A stretch of DNA of 64,000 nucleotides from Chloroflexota bacterium (GTDB lineage Bacteria; Chloroflexota; Anaerolineae; UBA4142), in the NCBI GenBank assembly GCA_016219275.1, contig JACRBM010000060.1:62001-126000 (forward strand), given 5' to 3'. Under the pieces are notes generated by a model. That model had not been told where the DNA came from and ran no database searches. It was given only the letters and a program-made list of their open reading frames with translations. Below are positions 7,365-15,825 of this stretch, one piece after another. The position numbers and the translations under genes were made by a program. The stretch's first letter is position 1. Each line of letters begins with the position of its first letter.

Positions 7365-8735
7365 ATGTTGAATTCAAAACCACCGGCGACTGCCGCCGCC
7401 GGCAATCTGCTCAAGAATAAATGGATCGGCGGATTTGTAAAAAGCAACTGGTTCCCGGGAATTTTCCAATTGCCCACCATCGTGTTTTTTGCGCTGGTTA
7501 TCTATCAACTGGTGCTCGGTCCCGTCGTCGCGCACGACAACCTGGGCACCGCGCTGACCTGGGTGCTGTGGTGGCCCCTCATTCCAATCATCTTTCTCAT
7601 CCTGGGCAGATTCTGGTGCGCGATTTGTCCGTTCGGCACGTTAAGCGATGTCGTGCAAAAGTTTGTCGGACACCATCGCCGCGTGCCGCAGTTTTTGAAA
7701 CAGTACGGCATCTGGATCATTGACGCCGCGTTCATTATGATTACGTGGAGCGATCACGTCTGGGGCATCGTCGAGTCGCCCTGGGGCTCGGGCATTCTGC
7801 TTTTGCTCATTACGACCGGCGTGGTGATTGCCGGCGCGCTGTGGGAACGCCGCGCGTGGTGCCGCTATCTGTGCTTCCTGGGTGGACTGTCCGGCAATTA
7901 CGCGCGCACCGGAATGCTGGCTTTGCGCGCGACGCCGGAAAAATGCGCCAAATGCAACGTGTCGGCGTGCTACAAAGGCAATGATCAAGTCGCGGGTTGC
8001 CCCATGTTCGAGTTTCCGCGCGTGATGGACACGAACGCCGAATGCAACGTGTGCGGCAACTGCGCCAAGACCTGCCCCAACGATTCGATTCGCCTGACCT
8101 TGCGCTTTCCCACGAAAGAGTTGTGGTTCATTCGCAAACCGAAATTGGAAGAAGCGTTTCTCGCGGTCGTGATTATGGGCATCGTGTTCATTCAAAACGT
8201 GACAATGCTCGAAGTGTGGCGTTCGATGTTGACCTGGCTTGAGAACGCGATCGGCACACAAAATTACGCGATCACATTCACGATCACGTTTCTGATCGCG
8301 ATGGGAATTCCGATCGGCTTGTTGTCTATCGCCGCGTTGTTCGCGCAGAAACTGAACGGCGATTCGCCGGCGCAAAACTTTGCCAAGTTCGGCTACGCGA
8401 TCATTCCGCTCGATGTCGCGGGACACGTCGCGCACAACTTGTTCCACCTGTTGGCGGAAGGCAAAGCCGTCGTCTACACCGCGCTCACGTTCCTGGGTCA
8501 AACCGCGCCCGATGCGTCGCCCGCGCTCGTGGACAATGCGACGATTCAACTGCTTCAATTCGTGTTGATTGTTCTCGGTGCGGCGCTCTCGCTCTACACC
8601 GCATATCGCATCGCGCGGAACAACTACACCGGCGGCAAGAGCTGGACGACCCTGATTCCGTACGCGAGTTTGATCGCGTTGCTCGGCATCGTGAACATTT
8701 ACTTTTTCATGTTGCCGATGGCAATGCGAATGTAA
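7365..8735 (+). CDS. Membrane polyferredoxin, CcoG/NapH/NosR-like
   Basis: The protein has 456 residues. Membrane helices surround a double-Cys motif GRFWCAICPFGT. Two [4Fe-4S]-type clusters lie in a cytoplasmic segment (CAKCNVSACYKG ... GCP and CNVCGNCAKTCPND), and more helices follow toward the C-terminus. Relatives (CcoG, NapH, the C-terminal part of NosR) move electrons across the membrane, and CcoG is known to reduce Cu(II) for oxidase assembly. AAGGAG precedes ATG 7365. Its neighbours, a FixH-like lipoprotein upstream and a metal P-type ATPase convergent, suggest copper reduction before transport (inference). Confidence 0.85.
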   Translation: MLNSKPPATAAAGNLLKNKWIGGFVKSNWFPGIFQLPTIVFFALVIYQLVLGPVVAHDNLGTALTWVLWWPLIPIIFLILGRFWCAICPFGTLSDVVQKFVGHHRRVPQFLKQYGIWIIDAAFIMITWSDHVWGIVESPWGSGILLLLITTGVVIAGALWERRAWCRYLCFLGGLSGNYARTGMLALRATPEKCAKCNVSACYKGNDQVAGCPMFEFPRVMDTNAECNVCGNCAKTCPNDSIRLTLRFPTKELWFIRKPKLEEAFLAVVIMGIVFIQNVTMLEVWRSMLTWLENAIGTQNYAITFTITFLIAMGIPIGLLSIAALFAQKLNGDSPAQNFAKFGYAIIPLDVAGHVAHNLFHLLAEGKAVVYTALTFLGQTAPDASPALVDNATIQLLQFVLIVLGAALSLYTAYRIARNNYTGGKSWTTLIPYASLIALLGIVNIYFFMLPMAMRM

Positions 8736-8744
8736 GCGCCATCA

Positions 8745-8774
8745 AAAAGGGAGCGGTCGTCGCCGCTCCCTTTT
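8745..8774. terminator. Bidirectional terminator
   Basis: A 12 bp stem AAAAGGGAGCGG / CCGCTCCCTTTT with a 6-base loop lies between the convergent Fe-S gene and metal ATPase gene. The T-rich end of the stem serves each strand. Confidence 0.9.
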
Positions 8775-8778
8775 GCTT

Positions 8779-11217
8779 TCAATCGCCCAACTTGGTGTAC
8801 TTGAGCATCAACGCGTTCACCGCGACGATGAGCGAACTCCCGCTCATCGCGATCGCGCCGATTTCAGGGCGGAGCATCAAGCCGAACGCGGGATAGAACA
8901 CGCCGGCGGCAATCGGAAACGCAATCGTGTTGTAACCCGCCGCCCACCACAAATTCTGTTTCATCTTGGCGACCGTCGCTTTCGACAATTCGATTGCCTT
9001 GACAACATCAAACGGATCGCTCTTCATCAACACGACATCGGCGGTTTCCATCGCGACATCCGTGCCTGCGCCAATCGCGATGCCCACGTCGGCTTGCGCA
9101 AGCGCGGGTGCATCGTTGATGCCGTCGCCGACCATTGCGACCTGCTTACCCTGGGACTGTAATTCCTTCACCTTGTCCGCTTTTTGATGCGGTAGAACCT
9201 CGGCGAACACGGTTTCGATTCCCAGTTCCCCTGCGATACGTTTTGCGGTTGCGCGATTGTCGCCGGTCAACATCGCGACTTGAATACCCCGCGCGCGTAA
9301 TTTCGCGACGGTCGCTTTCGATGTGTCGCGTGACGCATCCGCAATCGCGATCAAGCCCGCAAATTTTCTGTCCAGCGCCGCGTACACGACCGTGCGCCCC
9401 GCGCCTTCGAGCGCATCGGCGGATTGCGCCAAACCATCGAACGCGATGTGATTATCGCGCATCAATTTGCGATTGCCGACGAGAACCGTTTTGCCGTTCA
9501 CCGTTGCTTGCGCGCCGTGACCTGGGATCGCCTCAAAGTTTTTCGCTTCGGCGAGAGCCAGGTTCTGCGCTTTCGCTTTATTCACAATCGCCTGCGCGAG
9601 CGGATGCTCGGATGATTGTTCGACGGACGCGACAAGGGATAGAAATTGGAGGTTGGACGTTGGAGGTTGGACGTCGGTCTTTCCAACTTCCAAAACCTCT
9701 ACCACTTCCGGTTGTCCGCGGGTCAACGTTCCCGTCTTGTCGAAAATAATCGCGCTCACCTTCGACGTTTGTTCCAGCGCGGTCGCGTTCTTGAACAGGA
9801 TGCCATTCTGCGCGCCGAGTCCCGTGCCCATCATCACCGCGGTCGGCGTCGCGAGACCCAGCGCGTCGGGGCAGGCGATGACGACGACCGTGATTGCGAG
9901 CGTAAGCGCGAACACGAACGGCGTCGTCTCCGCCGGCACATAGCGCGCGCCGAACAAGTACCATCCGATAAACGTCAATGCGCCGAACCCAATCGCCGCC
10001 GCGACAAGCCACTGCGCCGCGCGATCCGCTAATCTCTGCGCGGGCGCTTTGGAATTTTGCGCGGTCTGCACGAGTTTGACGATTTGCGCGAGCGCGGTGT
10101 CCGCACCGACTTTGGTCGCCTTGAATTTGAACGTCCCGGTTTTGTTGATCGTCGCGCCGATGACCGGATCGCCCACTTTTTTCGACACGGGCAGCGACTC
10201 GCCCGTAATCATAGATTCGTCCACCGACGATGCGCCTTCGACGAGCACACCATCCACCGGAATTTTATTCCCAGGTCGAATCAGCACGATGTCGTCGCGC
10301 AGTACGTCGGAGGTTGCCATTTCGATTTCTTGTCCATCGCGTATCACCGTCGCTTGCGGCGGCGCGAGATTGAGCAGCTGCTGAATCGCTTGCGATGCGC
10401 CCGACCGCGCGCGCATTTCGAGCCAGTGCCCGAGCAAGACGAAAACGAGCAGGAGCGCGGACGCTTCGTAGAATACTTCGCTCTCGAACAGAAACGTCGC
10501 GGCGACGCTGAACAGATAGCCCGCGAGCACCGAGAGCGCGACGAGCACCGCCATATTCAGCACGCGATTCTTGAGCGCACGCCACGCGCCGATGTAGAAA
10601 ATCCAACCGCTGTACAAAATCGGCGGCGTCGCGAGGATGAATGAAAAGAGTTTGTTGCTCAAACCGAACGGCACCGGCAAAACGATTTTGAAAAAATCGG
10701 TGAAGAGCGGCGAGTAGAGAAAAATTGGAAGCGCGAACACGAGCGCCACAAGAAACCGATTTCGCATATCGCGCACCATCGCGTCCATCGTCATTCCCGC
10801 GCCATGCCCCACACCTGCACTTGCGTGCGGTGCAAGTGTCTCGTGCGCCATCGCGGCGGTTTCGCCATGCGCCGCGTGACTCCCCTCTCCTTTTAGGAAA
10901 GGGGCAGGGGGTGAGGTCGGCATCACGTGTCCCATGTGCGCGGCGTGCTGATCCATCGTCATCGTCGCGGCAGGTGGGTCGGCGTCTTTGACGAGGTGTC
11001 GCGGCATGGACTGCATGCACTCGAATCCCCGTTCGTCAAGCATTTTTTTCATGGCGGCAACAGAGGTTTGCGTTTCGTCGAAATGCACCGTGACCGTCCC
11101 GCTCATAAAATTCGCGTCGGCGTGATGCACGCCGCGCACCTGCAGCAAGCAGTGTTCGATGCACTGCGCATCGAGGACCGATTTCCAATCCCCAATCTCC
11201 AAGGTTGCTTCTTTCAT
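8779..11217 (-). CDS. CPx-type metal-transporting P-type ATPase with CPD motif
   Basis: The protein has 812 residues. An N-terminal HMA-like domain has CIEHC in place of the usual CxxC. A His/Met-rich linker of about 80 residues follows ([15 protein letters not shown]), then eight predicted membrane helices, the actuator loop ([12 protein letters not shown]), and the catalytic loop with [16 protein letters not shown] and [10 protein letters not shown]. The membrane metal motif is [10 protein letters not shown]: Asp replaces the second Cys or His of CPC/CPH pumps. It probably exports or loads copper, but the altered motif leaves the metal open. Three dispersed repeats lie in frame inside the gene (9646-9697, 10811-10840, 10882-10916). 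The rhodanese gene is 9 bp upstream on the same strand. Confidence 0.92.
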   Translation of the reverse strand: MKEATLEIGDWKSVLDAQCIEHCLLQVRGVHHADANFMSGTVTVHFDETQTSVAAMKKMLDERGFECMQSMPRHLVKDADPPAATMTMDQHAAHMGHVMPTSPPAPFLKGEGSHAAHGETAAMAHETLAPHASAGVGHGAGMTMDAMVRDMRNRFLVALVFALPIFLYSPLFTDFFKIVLPVPFGLSNKLFSFILATPPILYSGWIFYIGAWRALKNRVLNMAVLVALSVLAGYLFSVAATFLFESEVFYEASALLLVFVLLGHWLEMRARSGASQAIQQLLNLAPPQATVIRDGQEIEMATSDVLRDDIVLIRPGNKIPVDGVLVEGASSVDESMITGESLPVSKKVGDPVIGATINKTGTFKFKATKVGADTALAQIVKLVQTAQNSKAPAQRLADRAAQWLVAAAIGFGALTFIGWYLFGARYVPAETTPFVFALTLAITVVVIACPDALGLATPTAVMMGTGLGAQNGILFKNATALEQTSKVSAIIFDKTGTLTRGQPEVVEVLEVGKTDVQPPTSNLQFLSLVASVEQSSEHPLAQAIVNKAKAQNLALAEAKNFEAIPGHGAQATVNGKTVLVGNRKLMRDNHIAFDGLAQSADALEGAGRTVVYAALDRKFAGLIAIADASRDTSKATVAKLRARGIQVAMLTGDNRATAKRIAGELGIETVFAEVLPHQKADKVKELQSQGKQVAMVGDGINDAPALAQADVGIAIGAGTDVAMETADVVLMKSDPFDVVKAIELSKATVAKMKQNLWWAAGYNTIAFPIAAGVFYPAFGLMLRPEIGAIAMSGSSLIVAVNALMLKYTKLGD
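9646..9697. repeat. Intergenic-type GGTTGGACGT repeat inside the ATPase gene
   Basis: Alternating GGAGGTTGGACGT units facing CCAACTTCC units lie inside the coding frame, between the phosphorylation motif and SEHPLA. They encode [15 protein letters not shown], which has no counterpart in ordinary pumps. The same units fill the gap at 41475-41625. Confidence 0.8.
10811..10840. repeat. Palindromic small repeat inside the ATPase gene
   Basis: ACACCTGCAC ... GTGCAAGTGTC forms a near-palindrome in frame in the His-rich linker. The same sequence with a slightly different centre occurs at 43813-43848, nested in a larger dispersed repeat. Confidence 0.7.
10882..10916. repeat. CCCCTCTCC/GGAAAGGGG repeat inside the ATPase gene
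   Basis: A C-rich arm and a G-rich arm around TTTTAGG are read in frame as [11 protein letters not shown] in the linker before the first helix. A related C-rich/G-rich hairpin sits in the gap at 15705-15747. Confidence 0.7.
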
Positions 11218-11226
11218 CGCGTCATC

Positions 11227-11643
11227 TCACTTTCGAATGACTGGCAAGCCCGCGTTTTCCCACGCGCTCATTCCGCCGTCAAGGTGCCACAAGTTGGTGT
11301 AACCCAGTTTCACCAACTCTTCCGCTGCGATCGTGCTCATGCGACCCGACTGACAGTACAAGAGAATCTTGGCATTCTTGTCGGCGGGAAATTTGGAAAT
11401 GTTTGGCTGAATCTCGTCGTACGGGATGAACGCATCCGTCTTTTCGATTTCGCCGGCATACGGAATGTGCACGTTGACCAAGACGAAATCTTTTGTCGCG
11501 AGCATCTGCTTCAACAGCGCGGGCGCAACATTCGTGTACGAACCGTCTGCGACGTTTACCTTCGTCGGCGCGTTGAGCGCCGGCGTCCCGCATGCGGCGA
11601 GCGCGAGCATTGCCACGAGTAGAAACAAAAATATCGTTCGCAT
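11227..11643 (-). CDS. Rhodanese-like lipoprotein
   Basis: The protein has 138 residues. A lipoprotein signal carries lipobox LALAAC, followed by one rhodanese domain with active loop CQSGRMS (catalytic Cys) and the closing DGGMSAWENAGLP. Such domains move sulfane sulfur or carry thiols outside the membrane. GGGAGG precedes ATG 11643; a longer frame upstream has no ribosome site. It is the first gene of a pair with the metal ATPase (9 bp gap), so it may serve metal or thiol homeostasis in the envelope (inference). Confidence 0.88.
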   Translation of the reverse strand: MRTIFLFLLVAMLALAACGTPALNAPTKVNVADGSYTNVAPALLKQMLATKDFVLVNVHIPYAGEIEKTDAFIPYDEIQPNISKFPADKNAKILLYCQSGRMSTIAAEELVKLGYTNLWHLDGGMSAWENAGLPVIRK

Positions 11644-11662
11644 CGAATCCTCCCATGTGACA

Positions 11663-12307
11663 TCAAGGTTTGCATCCGCGATACAACGCCAGCGTACCAA
11701 ACACACTCATAAATTGTTCGACGATTTGGACGGATTGAAAGCCCGCACCGCGAAACATGTCGGGCAGACGTCCCAGGATATTGTCGTCAGTCCTTTCGAG
11801 TCGCCGCGTCACGCGCGAAATCAGCCACGCGAGCGAATTGTGTGGTTCGCCAAAATCTACCACGAGCAATTCGCCGCCTGGCTTGAGCACGCGAAATGTC
11901 TCGCGCAATGCGCGCGATTTGTCTGCGGTCGTCAAGTGGTGCATCACGAGACTCGAAACGACCCGGTCAAATGAGTCAGCGGGGTACGGCAGTTGGAAAG
12001 CCATCCCTTCGTCAAAAGTGATCGTCACGTTTTGTCGCGCCGCTTTTGCGCGCGCCATTGCCAGCACCGTTGGATCGCCGTCCATGCCAATGATTTCGGC
12101 AGCGGGATGCGTTTGCTTGAGCAGGACAGTCAGCGTGCCGGTGCCACAACCGAGATCGAGTACGCGGAATCCAGTTGCGATGCGTGCGGTTTCAATGAGA
12201 CGCCGCTTGAACGTGAGTTCGCGCATGCCCCAGCGCAAGAGTGGATCGTACAACGGAGTTAGAACACGAAACCGCAACGCGGGAATATATTCCTTGTCAG
12301 TGTTCAT
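11663..12307 (-). CDS. Class I SAM-dependent methyltransferase (UbiE/Methyltransf_11 type)
   Basis: The protein has 214 residues. Motif I is LDLGCGTGTLT, motif II is GMDGDPTVLAMAR, the post-II region is FDRVVSSLVMHHL, and motif III is LKPGGELLVVDF. This is the Rossmann fold of small-molecule methyltransferases. The ATG at 12307 follows GGGAGA. Its stop lies 19 bp upstream of the rhodanese start, so it may open that operon. The substrate cannot be told from sequence; arsenite, thiol and quinone methylation are all seen in the family. Confidence 0.85.
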   Translation of the reverse strand: MNTDKEYIPALRFRVLTPLYDPLLRWGMRELTFKRRLIETARIATGFRVLDLGCGTGTLTVLLKQTHPAAEIIGMDGDPTVLAMARAKAARQNVTITFDEGMAFQLPYPADSFDRVVSSLVMHHLTTADKSRALRETFRVLKPGGELLVVDFGEPHNSLAWLISRVTRRLERTDDNILGRLPDMFRGAGFQSVQIVEQFMSVFGTLALYRGCKP

Positions 12308-12478
12308 CGTGTCTCCCAAGAGCAGACCTGGTTTGGTAATTCAATTGTACCACCAAACAACATACTGTTCTACCGTCGGTTGGCGTAATTCGCAGTAGGC
12401 GATTTGACCTATCCGTTAAGTTCGTGATCTCGGCGGTGAATTGTGAGCAAACAAAAATTAAAGATGTATTATAAACGT

Positions 12479-12625
12479 TACCTTCGCCAAATCGTTTTCG
12501 CCCGTTTTTTTATACGCGAATAACGCGAATCTCCGCTAATTTTTAAATTCATTCGCGTTACACTTGCCCTGGCGGGAACGCAAGTGCCAGGGTTCGCGTT
12601 ATTCGCGGATGAATTTATGATTTGG
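12479..12625. repeat. Palindromic dispersed repeat A, copy 1 (MITE-like)
   Basis: The element begins ACCTTCGCCAAATCG and contains long inverted arms (CGCGAATAACGCGAAT ... ATTCGCGTTATTCGCG type). Copy 2 is at 27263-27376. Copy 1 carries an extra palindrome of about 40 bp (CACTTGCC ... CAAGTGCCAGGG) and has lost its right end. No transposase is visible, so it resembles a non-autonomous element. Confidence 0.8.
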
Positions 12626-12635
12626 TAGCCCAACA

Positions 12636-12776
12636 CTGAATCGTGGAGTTAAAATGGGCGATTGAAATTGCCTTTGGTGGGCGTTCCGCCGGGCGTCCAC
12701 CTACGTGGACGCCGCATTTCGCCCGCGTAGGCGGGCGACCAGCCAACGGCTCATGCGGGGCAATTTCAATTGCCAA
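12636..12776. repeat. Dispersed repeat B, copy 1 (MITE-like)
   Basis: The copy starts CTGAATCGTGGAGT and ends GGGGCAATTTCAATTGCC, with inverted ends ATTGAAATTGCC / GGCAATTTCAAT. Copy 2 is at 43781-43932. A nested palindrome (GTCCACCTACGTGGAC) is specific to this copy. It abuts the broken regulator gene that follows and may have removed that gene's own start. Confidence 0.8.
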
Positions 12777-13411
12777 GGATAAACGTAAAACGACCTCGAA
12801 ATTCGTTCGAACGCAACTCCTCAATGCGATTTTCATTGAGCAGCATGTTCCCGGTCAACGGCTTGACCAGAACGAGATCGCGCGCGCTAGATGTCAGTCT
12901 CATCCCGGTGCGGGAGGGATTGCGACTGCTGGCGGCAGAGGGATTAGTGACGATAACACCCCATCGCGGCGCGTATGTTAGTGAACTCTCGCACGACGGT
13001 CTGCTTGAAATTTATCGCATTTGTCAGGCGCGCGAACCGCTTGGAATCGATCTGGCGATTCCCCAAATGACCGATCAGGATTTTGATAAAATCCAGGCGG
13101 TGCAACAACGTTTTGCGGAAGCGGCAAAACAACAGAACCACGCGTTAGCATTGCAAATCAACCAAGAATTTCACGTTCTGCTTTACACCCCGGCTCGTCA
13201 ACCGCTTTTGCTCGAACTCGTCAGCAGTCTCGCGCTCCGCTCGGCGTGCTATCGTCAAATGTACTCGTCCATCCTCGCGCGCGATGAAATGGCAATCGCC
13301 GACCACACCGCGATCATCGCCGCGTGTCGCTACCGCGAGGTTGATCGCGCGAAAGTGTTGTTGGTGGAACATTTGCGCCATACGGTCGAAGGGGTTCTCA
13401 GCATCCTCTGA
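12772..13411 (+). pseudogene. GntR/FCD-family regulator, frameshifted
   Basis: The wHTH N-terminus (KFVRTQLLNAIFIEQHVPGQ, then RLDQNEIARA) is read in one frame up to about 12887. The rest (LDVSLIPVREGLRLLAAEGL and an FCD effector domain through ILDL-like helices) is read in the next frame. Adding one GC unit to GCGCGCGC at 12880-12887 restores EIARALDVSLIPVREGL, a textbook GntR sequence. No start codon with a ribosome site is left upstream, where repeat B lies. The FCD domain binds carboxylates and metal. Its original target was perhaps the oxidoreductase or the lost BKACE gene downstream. A sequencing error in the dinucleotide run cannot be excluded. Confidence 0.75.
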
Positions 13412-13467
13412 TTTTCTCGCGCGCAACCCAGATCCGTTTCTTGTGCTTGTCTTAATGGAGGATTTCG

Positions 13468-13554
13468 TTGGATAAATTGATTATCACTGCCGCGCTCACC
13501 GGCGGAGTGACCCCACCGACAGGCGCGTTTGCAAATTGTTTGCGAGATGTGTAA
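13468..13554 (+). pseudogene. Stump of a BKACE (beta-keto acid cleavage enzyme) gene
   Basis: Behind GGAGG, a TTG start opens 28 codons: the first 18 read LDKLIITAALTGGVTPPT, the conserved N-terminus of the BKACE/DUF849 family, after which homology stops and TAA follows. The remaining roughly 250 codons are gone. It sits between the broken FCD regulator and the molybdopterin enzyme, so a former catabolic operon seems to have lost regulator and enzyme together. Confidence 0.65.
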
Positions 13555-13596
13555 ACTCTGGATCACGTAAACCGAGATGAATCAGTGAGGTGAGCC

Positions 13597-15660
13597 ATGT
13601 CTGCGAATAATCAACGCACAGTCCGAGGCGCATGTCCGCTGGATTGCCCCGATACGTGCAGTTGGGAAATAACCGTCGAGGATGGTCACGCCGTCGCGTT
13701 GCGCGGCGCGCGCGATCATCCGTTCACGCGCGGCAGTCTGTGCGCCAAGATGAACAACTACTTGGAGCATGTGTCTGCGCCCGACCGATTGCTTTATCCG
13801 TTGCGGCGCGTCGGTCGCAAGGGTGAAGGACGATTCGCGCGCATCACCTGGGACGAGGCGCTGGGCGAGATGGCGGAACGATTGAACGCGATCATCGCGC
13901 AACACGGCGGCGAAGCGATTTTGCCGTACGTTGGAACCGGCAATATGGGATTTCTCCAAGGCGAGGCGGGCGTGGGTCAACGATTGTGGAATACGCTCGG
14001 CGCGTCGGTTCACCTGGGAAATATCTGCTCGCGCGCGGGAAGTCTGGGCACGATCTACACGATGGGGTCGCGCGATGGCATGGATCCGGAAGAATGTCGT
14101 CATTCCAAGTTGATCATGCTCTGGGGCACGAATCCGCTCACGAGTCACAACCATGTTTGGCGCTTTATTAACCAAGCGCGCACCCAGGGCGCGTATGTCG
14201 TCGTGATTGATCCGATCCGCACGCGCACCGCCGATCAAGCCGACGAACATATCTCCATCATTCCTGGGACGGACGCCGCGCTTGCGCTCGGACTCTTGAA
14301 CCTCGTCGTCACGCTGGGCGCGGAGGATCGCGCGTTCATCGAACAGAACACGCTCGGCTGGGATCATTATCGCGAACGCATCGCGGAATATCCGCCGGAA
14401 CGCGTCGCGCGGATCACCGGCATCGCGGAAGAAAAAATTCGCGCGCTGGGCGAACGTCTCGCCACAACCAGACCGACGAGCATCCTCACCAAAATGGGCA
14501 TGCAACGTCACGCCGGCGGCGGCATGGCTCTGCGAACGATCATGACCATCCCAGGTGTGACCGGCGATTGGCAATACCGGGGCGGCGGCGCGGTGTACTC
14601 GACCGGCGATTATTGCCAGGGAAATTTCGCGCGCCTCTTTCGTCCCGATCTGCGACCAGCCAAGACGCGCGTGCTCATGATGTCGCGTCTCGGCGAGAGT
14701 CTGCTCGAGGTCGCGAACCCGGCGGTGATGGCGCTTCTGATCTTGTGCGCGAATCCCGCCGCGAGCAATCCCGATCAAAACCAGATTCGCCGGGGATTGA
14801 CGCGCGAGGACCTGTTCACAGTCGTCGTTGACCACTTTCAAACCGATACCGCGGATTACGCGGATCTCGTGTTGCCCTCCACAATGCAGCCCGAACACGC
14901 GGATATTCTTAACGCGTACGGACATCTCTATGTGATGTGGAACGAGCCAGCAGTGGCGCCGCCCGGCGAATGTCTTGCCAACACCGAAATCCTTCGTCGT
15001 TTGGCGCGACAAATGGGACTAACCGATTCGTACCTTTACGATAGCGACGAAGACCTGGCGCGCGCGTTCCTCGACACGGAGCATCCCTCGCTCCACGGAA
15101 TTACTTTGGAAAAACTCAAGGAGCAGGGATGGGCGCGTTTGAATTATCCACAACCAACTCACGCATACCCGCTCGGTTTTCCAACGCCGTCGAGCAAGAT
15201 CGAGTTCTACTCGAAGAAAGCGGCGAATGACGGATTCGATCCCTTGCCGACTTTTATCCCATCCCAGGAAGTTGTAGATGCGGAATTGGCAATGCGCTAT
15301 CCGTTAATCCTCATCACCCCGGCGTCGCACTATTTCTTAAACAGCACGTTCGCGAACAAACCCGACCTGGCAAGACAAGCCGGACCGATTCGCGTGATTC
15401 TCCATCCCACGGATGCCGCGCATCGCAAGTTATCGCATGGCGATCACGCGCGCATCTTCAATGATCGCGGCGAGTTCTACGCGATGGTACAAGTGAGCGA
15501 TGTCATTCGTCCTGGGTTGGCGATGAGTCCCAAGGGCTACTGGGTCAAGTTGAATAGCCACCCCTCCAACGCGAACGCCACCGTCGCGGAACGCGATTCG
15601 GATATGGAAGGCGCGGTCTTTCACGACAATCGCGTCGAGGTCGAGCGGTCGCGTTCGTAA
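13597..15660 (+). CDS. Stand-alone molybdopterin (bis-MGD) oxidoreductase
   Basis: The protein has 687 residues. The N-terminal [4Fe-4S] motif is CPLDCPDTC with a fourth Cys in GSLCAK. The molybdopterin domain follows (GRFARITWDEALGEMAERL; IMLWGTNPLTSHNH; VVIDPIRTRTADQADEHISI) and a C-terminal dinucleotide-binding barrel (LILITPASHYFLNSTFANKP). This is the layout of the DMSO-reductase superfamily, in the group of soluble or single-subunit BisC/PhsA-like enzymes. GAGGTGAG precedes ATG 13597. No electron-transfer or membrane subunit lies nearby, so the partner and substrate are unknown. The 165 bp after it hold only repeats. Confidence 0.9.
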   Translation: MSANNQRTVRGACPLDCPDTCSWEITVEDGHAVALRGARDHPFTRGSLCAKMNNYLEHVSAPDRLLYPLRRVGRKGEGRFARITWDEALGEMAERLNAIIAQHGGEAILPYVGTGNMGFLQGEAGVGQRLWNTLGASVHLGNICSRAGSLGTIYTMGSRDGMDPEECRHSKLIMLWGTNPLTSHNHVWRFINQARTQGAYVVVIDPIRTRTADQADEHISIIPGTDAALALGLLNLVVTLGAEDRAFIEQNTLGWDHYRERIAEYPPERVARITGIAEEKIRALGERLATTRPTSILTKMGMQRHAGGGMALRTIMTIPGVTGDWQYRGGGAVYSTGDYCQGNFARLFRPDLRPAKTRVLMMSRLGESLLEVANPAVMALLILCANPAASNPDQNQIRRGLTREDLFTVVVDHFQTDTADYADLVLPSTMQPEHADILNAYGHLYVMWNEPAVAPPGECLANTEILRRLARQMGLTDSYLYDSDEDLARAFLDTEHPSLHGITLEKLKEQGWARLNYPQPTHAYPLGFPTPSSKIEFYSKKAANDGFDPLPTFIPSQEVVDAELAMRYPLILITPASHYFLNSTFANKPDLARQAGPIRVILHPTDAAHRKLSHGDHARIFNDRGEFYAMVQVSDVIRPGLAMSPKGYWVKLNSHPSNANATVAERDSDMEGAVFHDNRVEVERSRS

Positions 15661-15704
15661 CTACCCAGGTGTCATTGCAAGGGTGGTCCTTGCCCGAAGC
15701 AATC

Positions 15705-15780
15705 CCCAACCCCACCCTAGCCCTCCCTTGCTAAGGGGAGGGTTGGGAGGAGTGATTGCTTCGTCGCTGCACTCCTCGCA
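15705..15780. repeat. C-rich/G-rich hairpin plus dispersed 27-mer
   Basis: 15705-15747 pairs CCCTCCCTTG with CTAAGGGGAGGG and has flanking CCCAACC / GGTTGGG arms. 15754-15780 is the second copy of the 27-mer at 1208-1234. Both are intergenic filler repeats; the hairpin may also act as a weak terminator for the oxidoreductase gene. Confidence 0.7.
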
Positions 15781-15825
15781 AATGATGCTGAAATAGGTTT
15801 TTAAAACAATTCGAGGAGGAACTCG

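Noticed and set aside
12643-12981. A GTG-started frame that begins in repeat B and runs into the broken regulator
   Set aside because: Its first 43 codons are repeat sequence; only the part from about 12772 matters, as the 5' half of the GntR pseudogene.
13582-15012. Open frame antisense to the molybdopterin oxidoreductase (about 476 codons)
   Set aside because: High GC in third positions keeps the opposite strand open; no start signal or family motif is present.
15705-15747. Attachment site or integrase target
   Set aside because: It is a C-rich/G-rich hairpin of a filler repeat family; no integrase or tRNA gene lies near.
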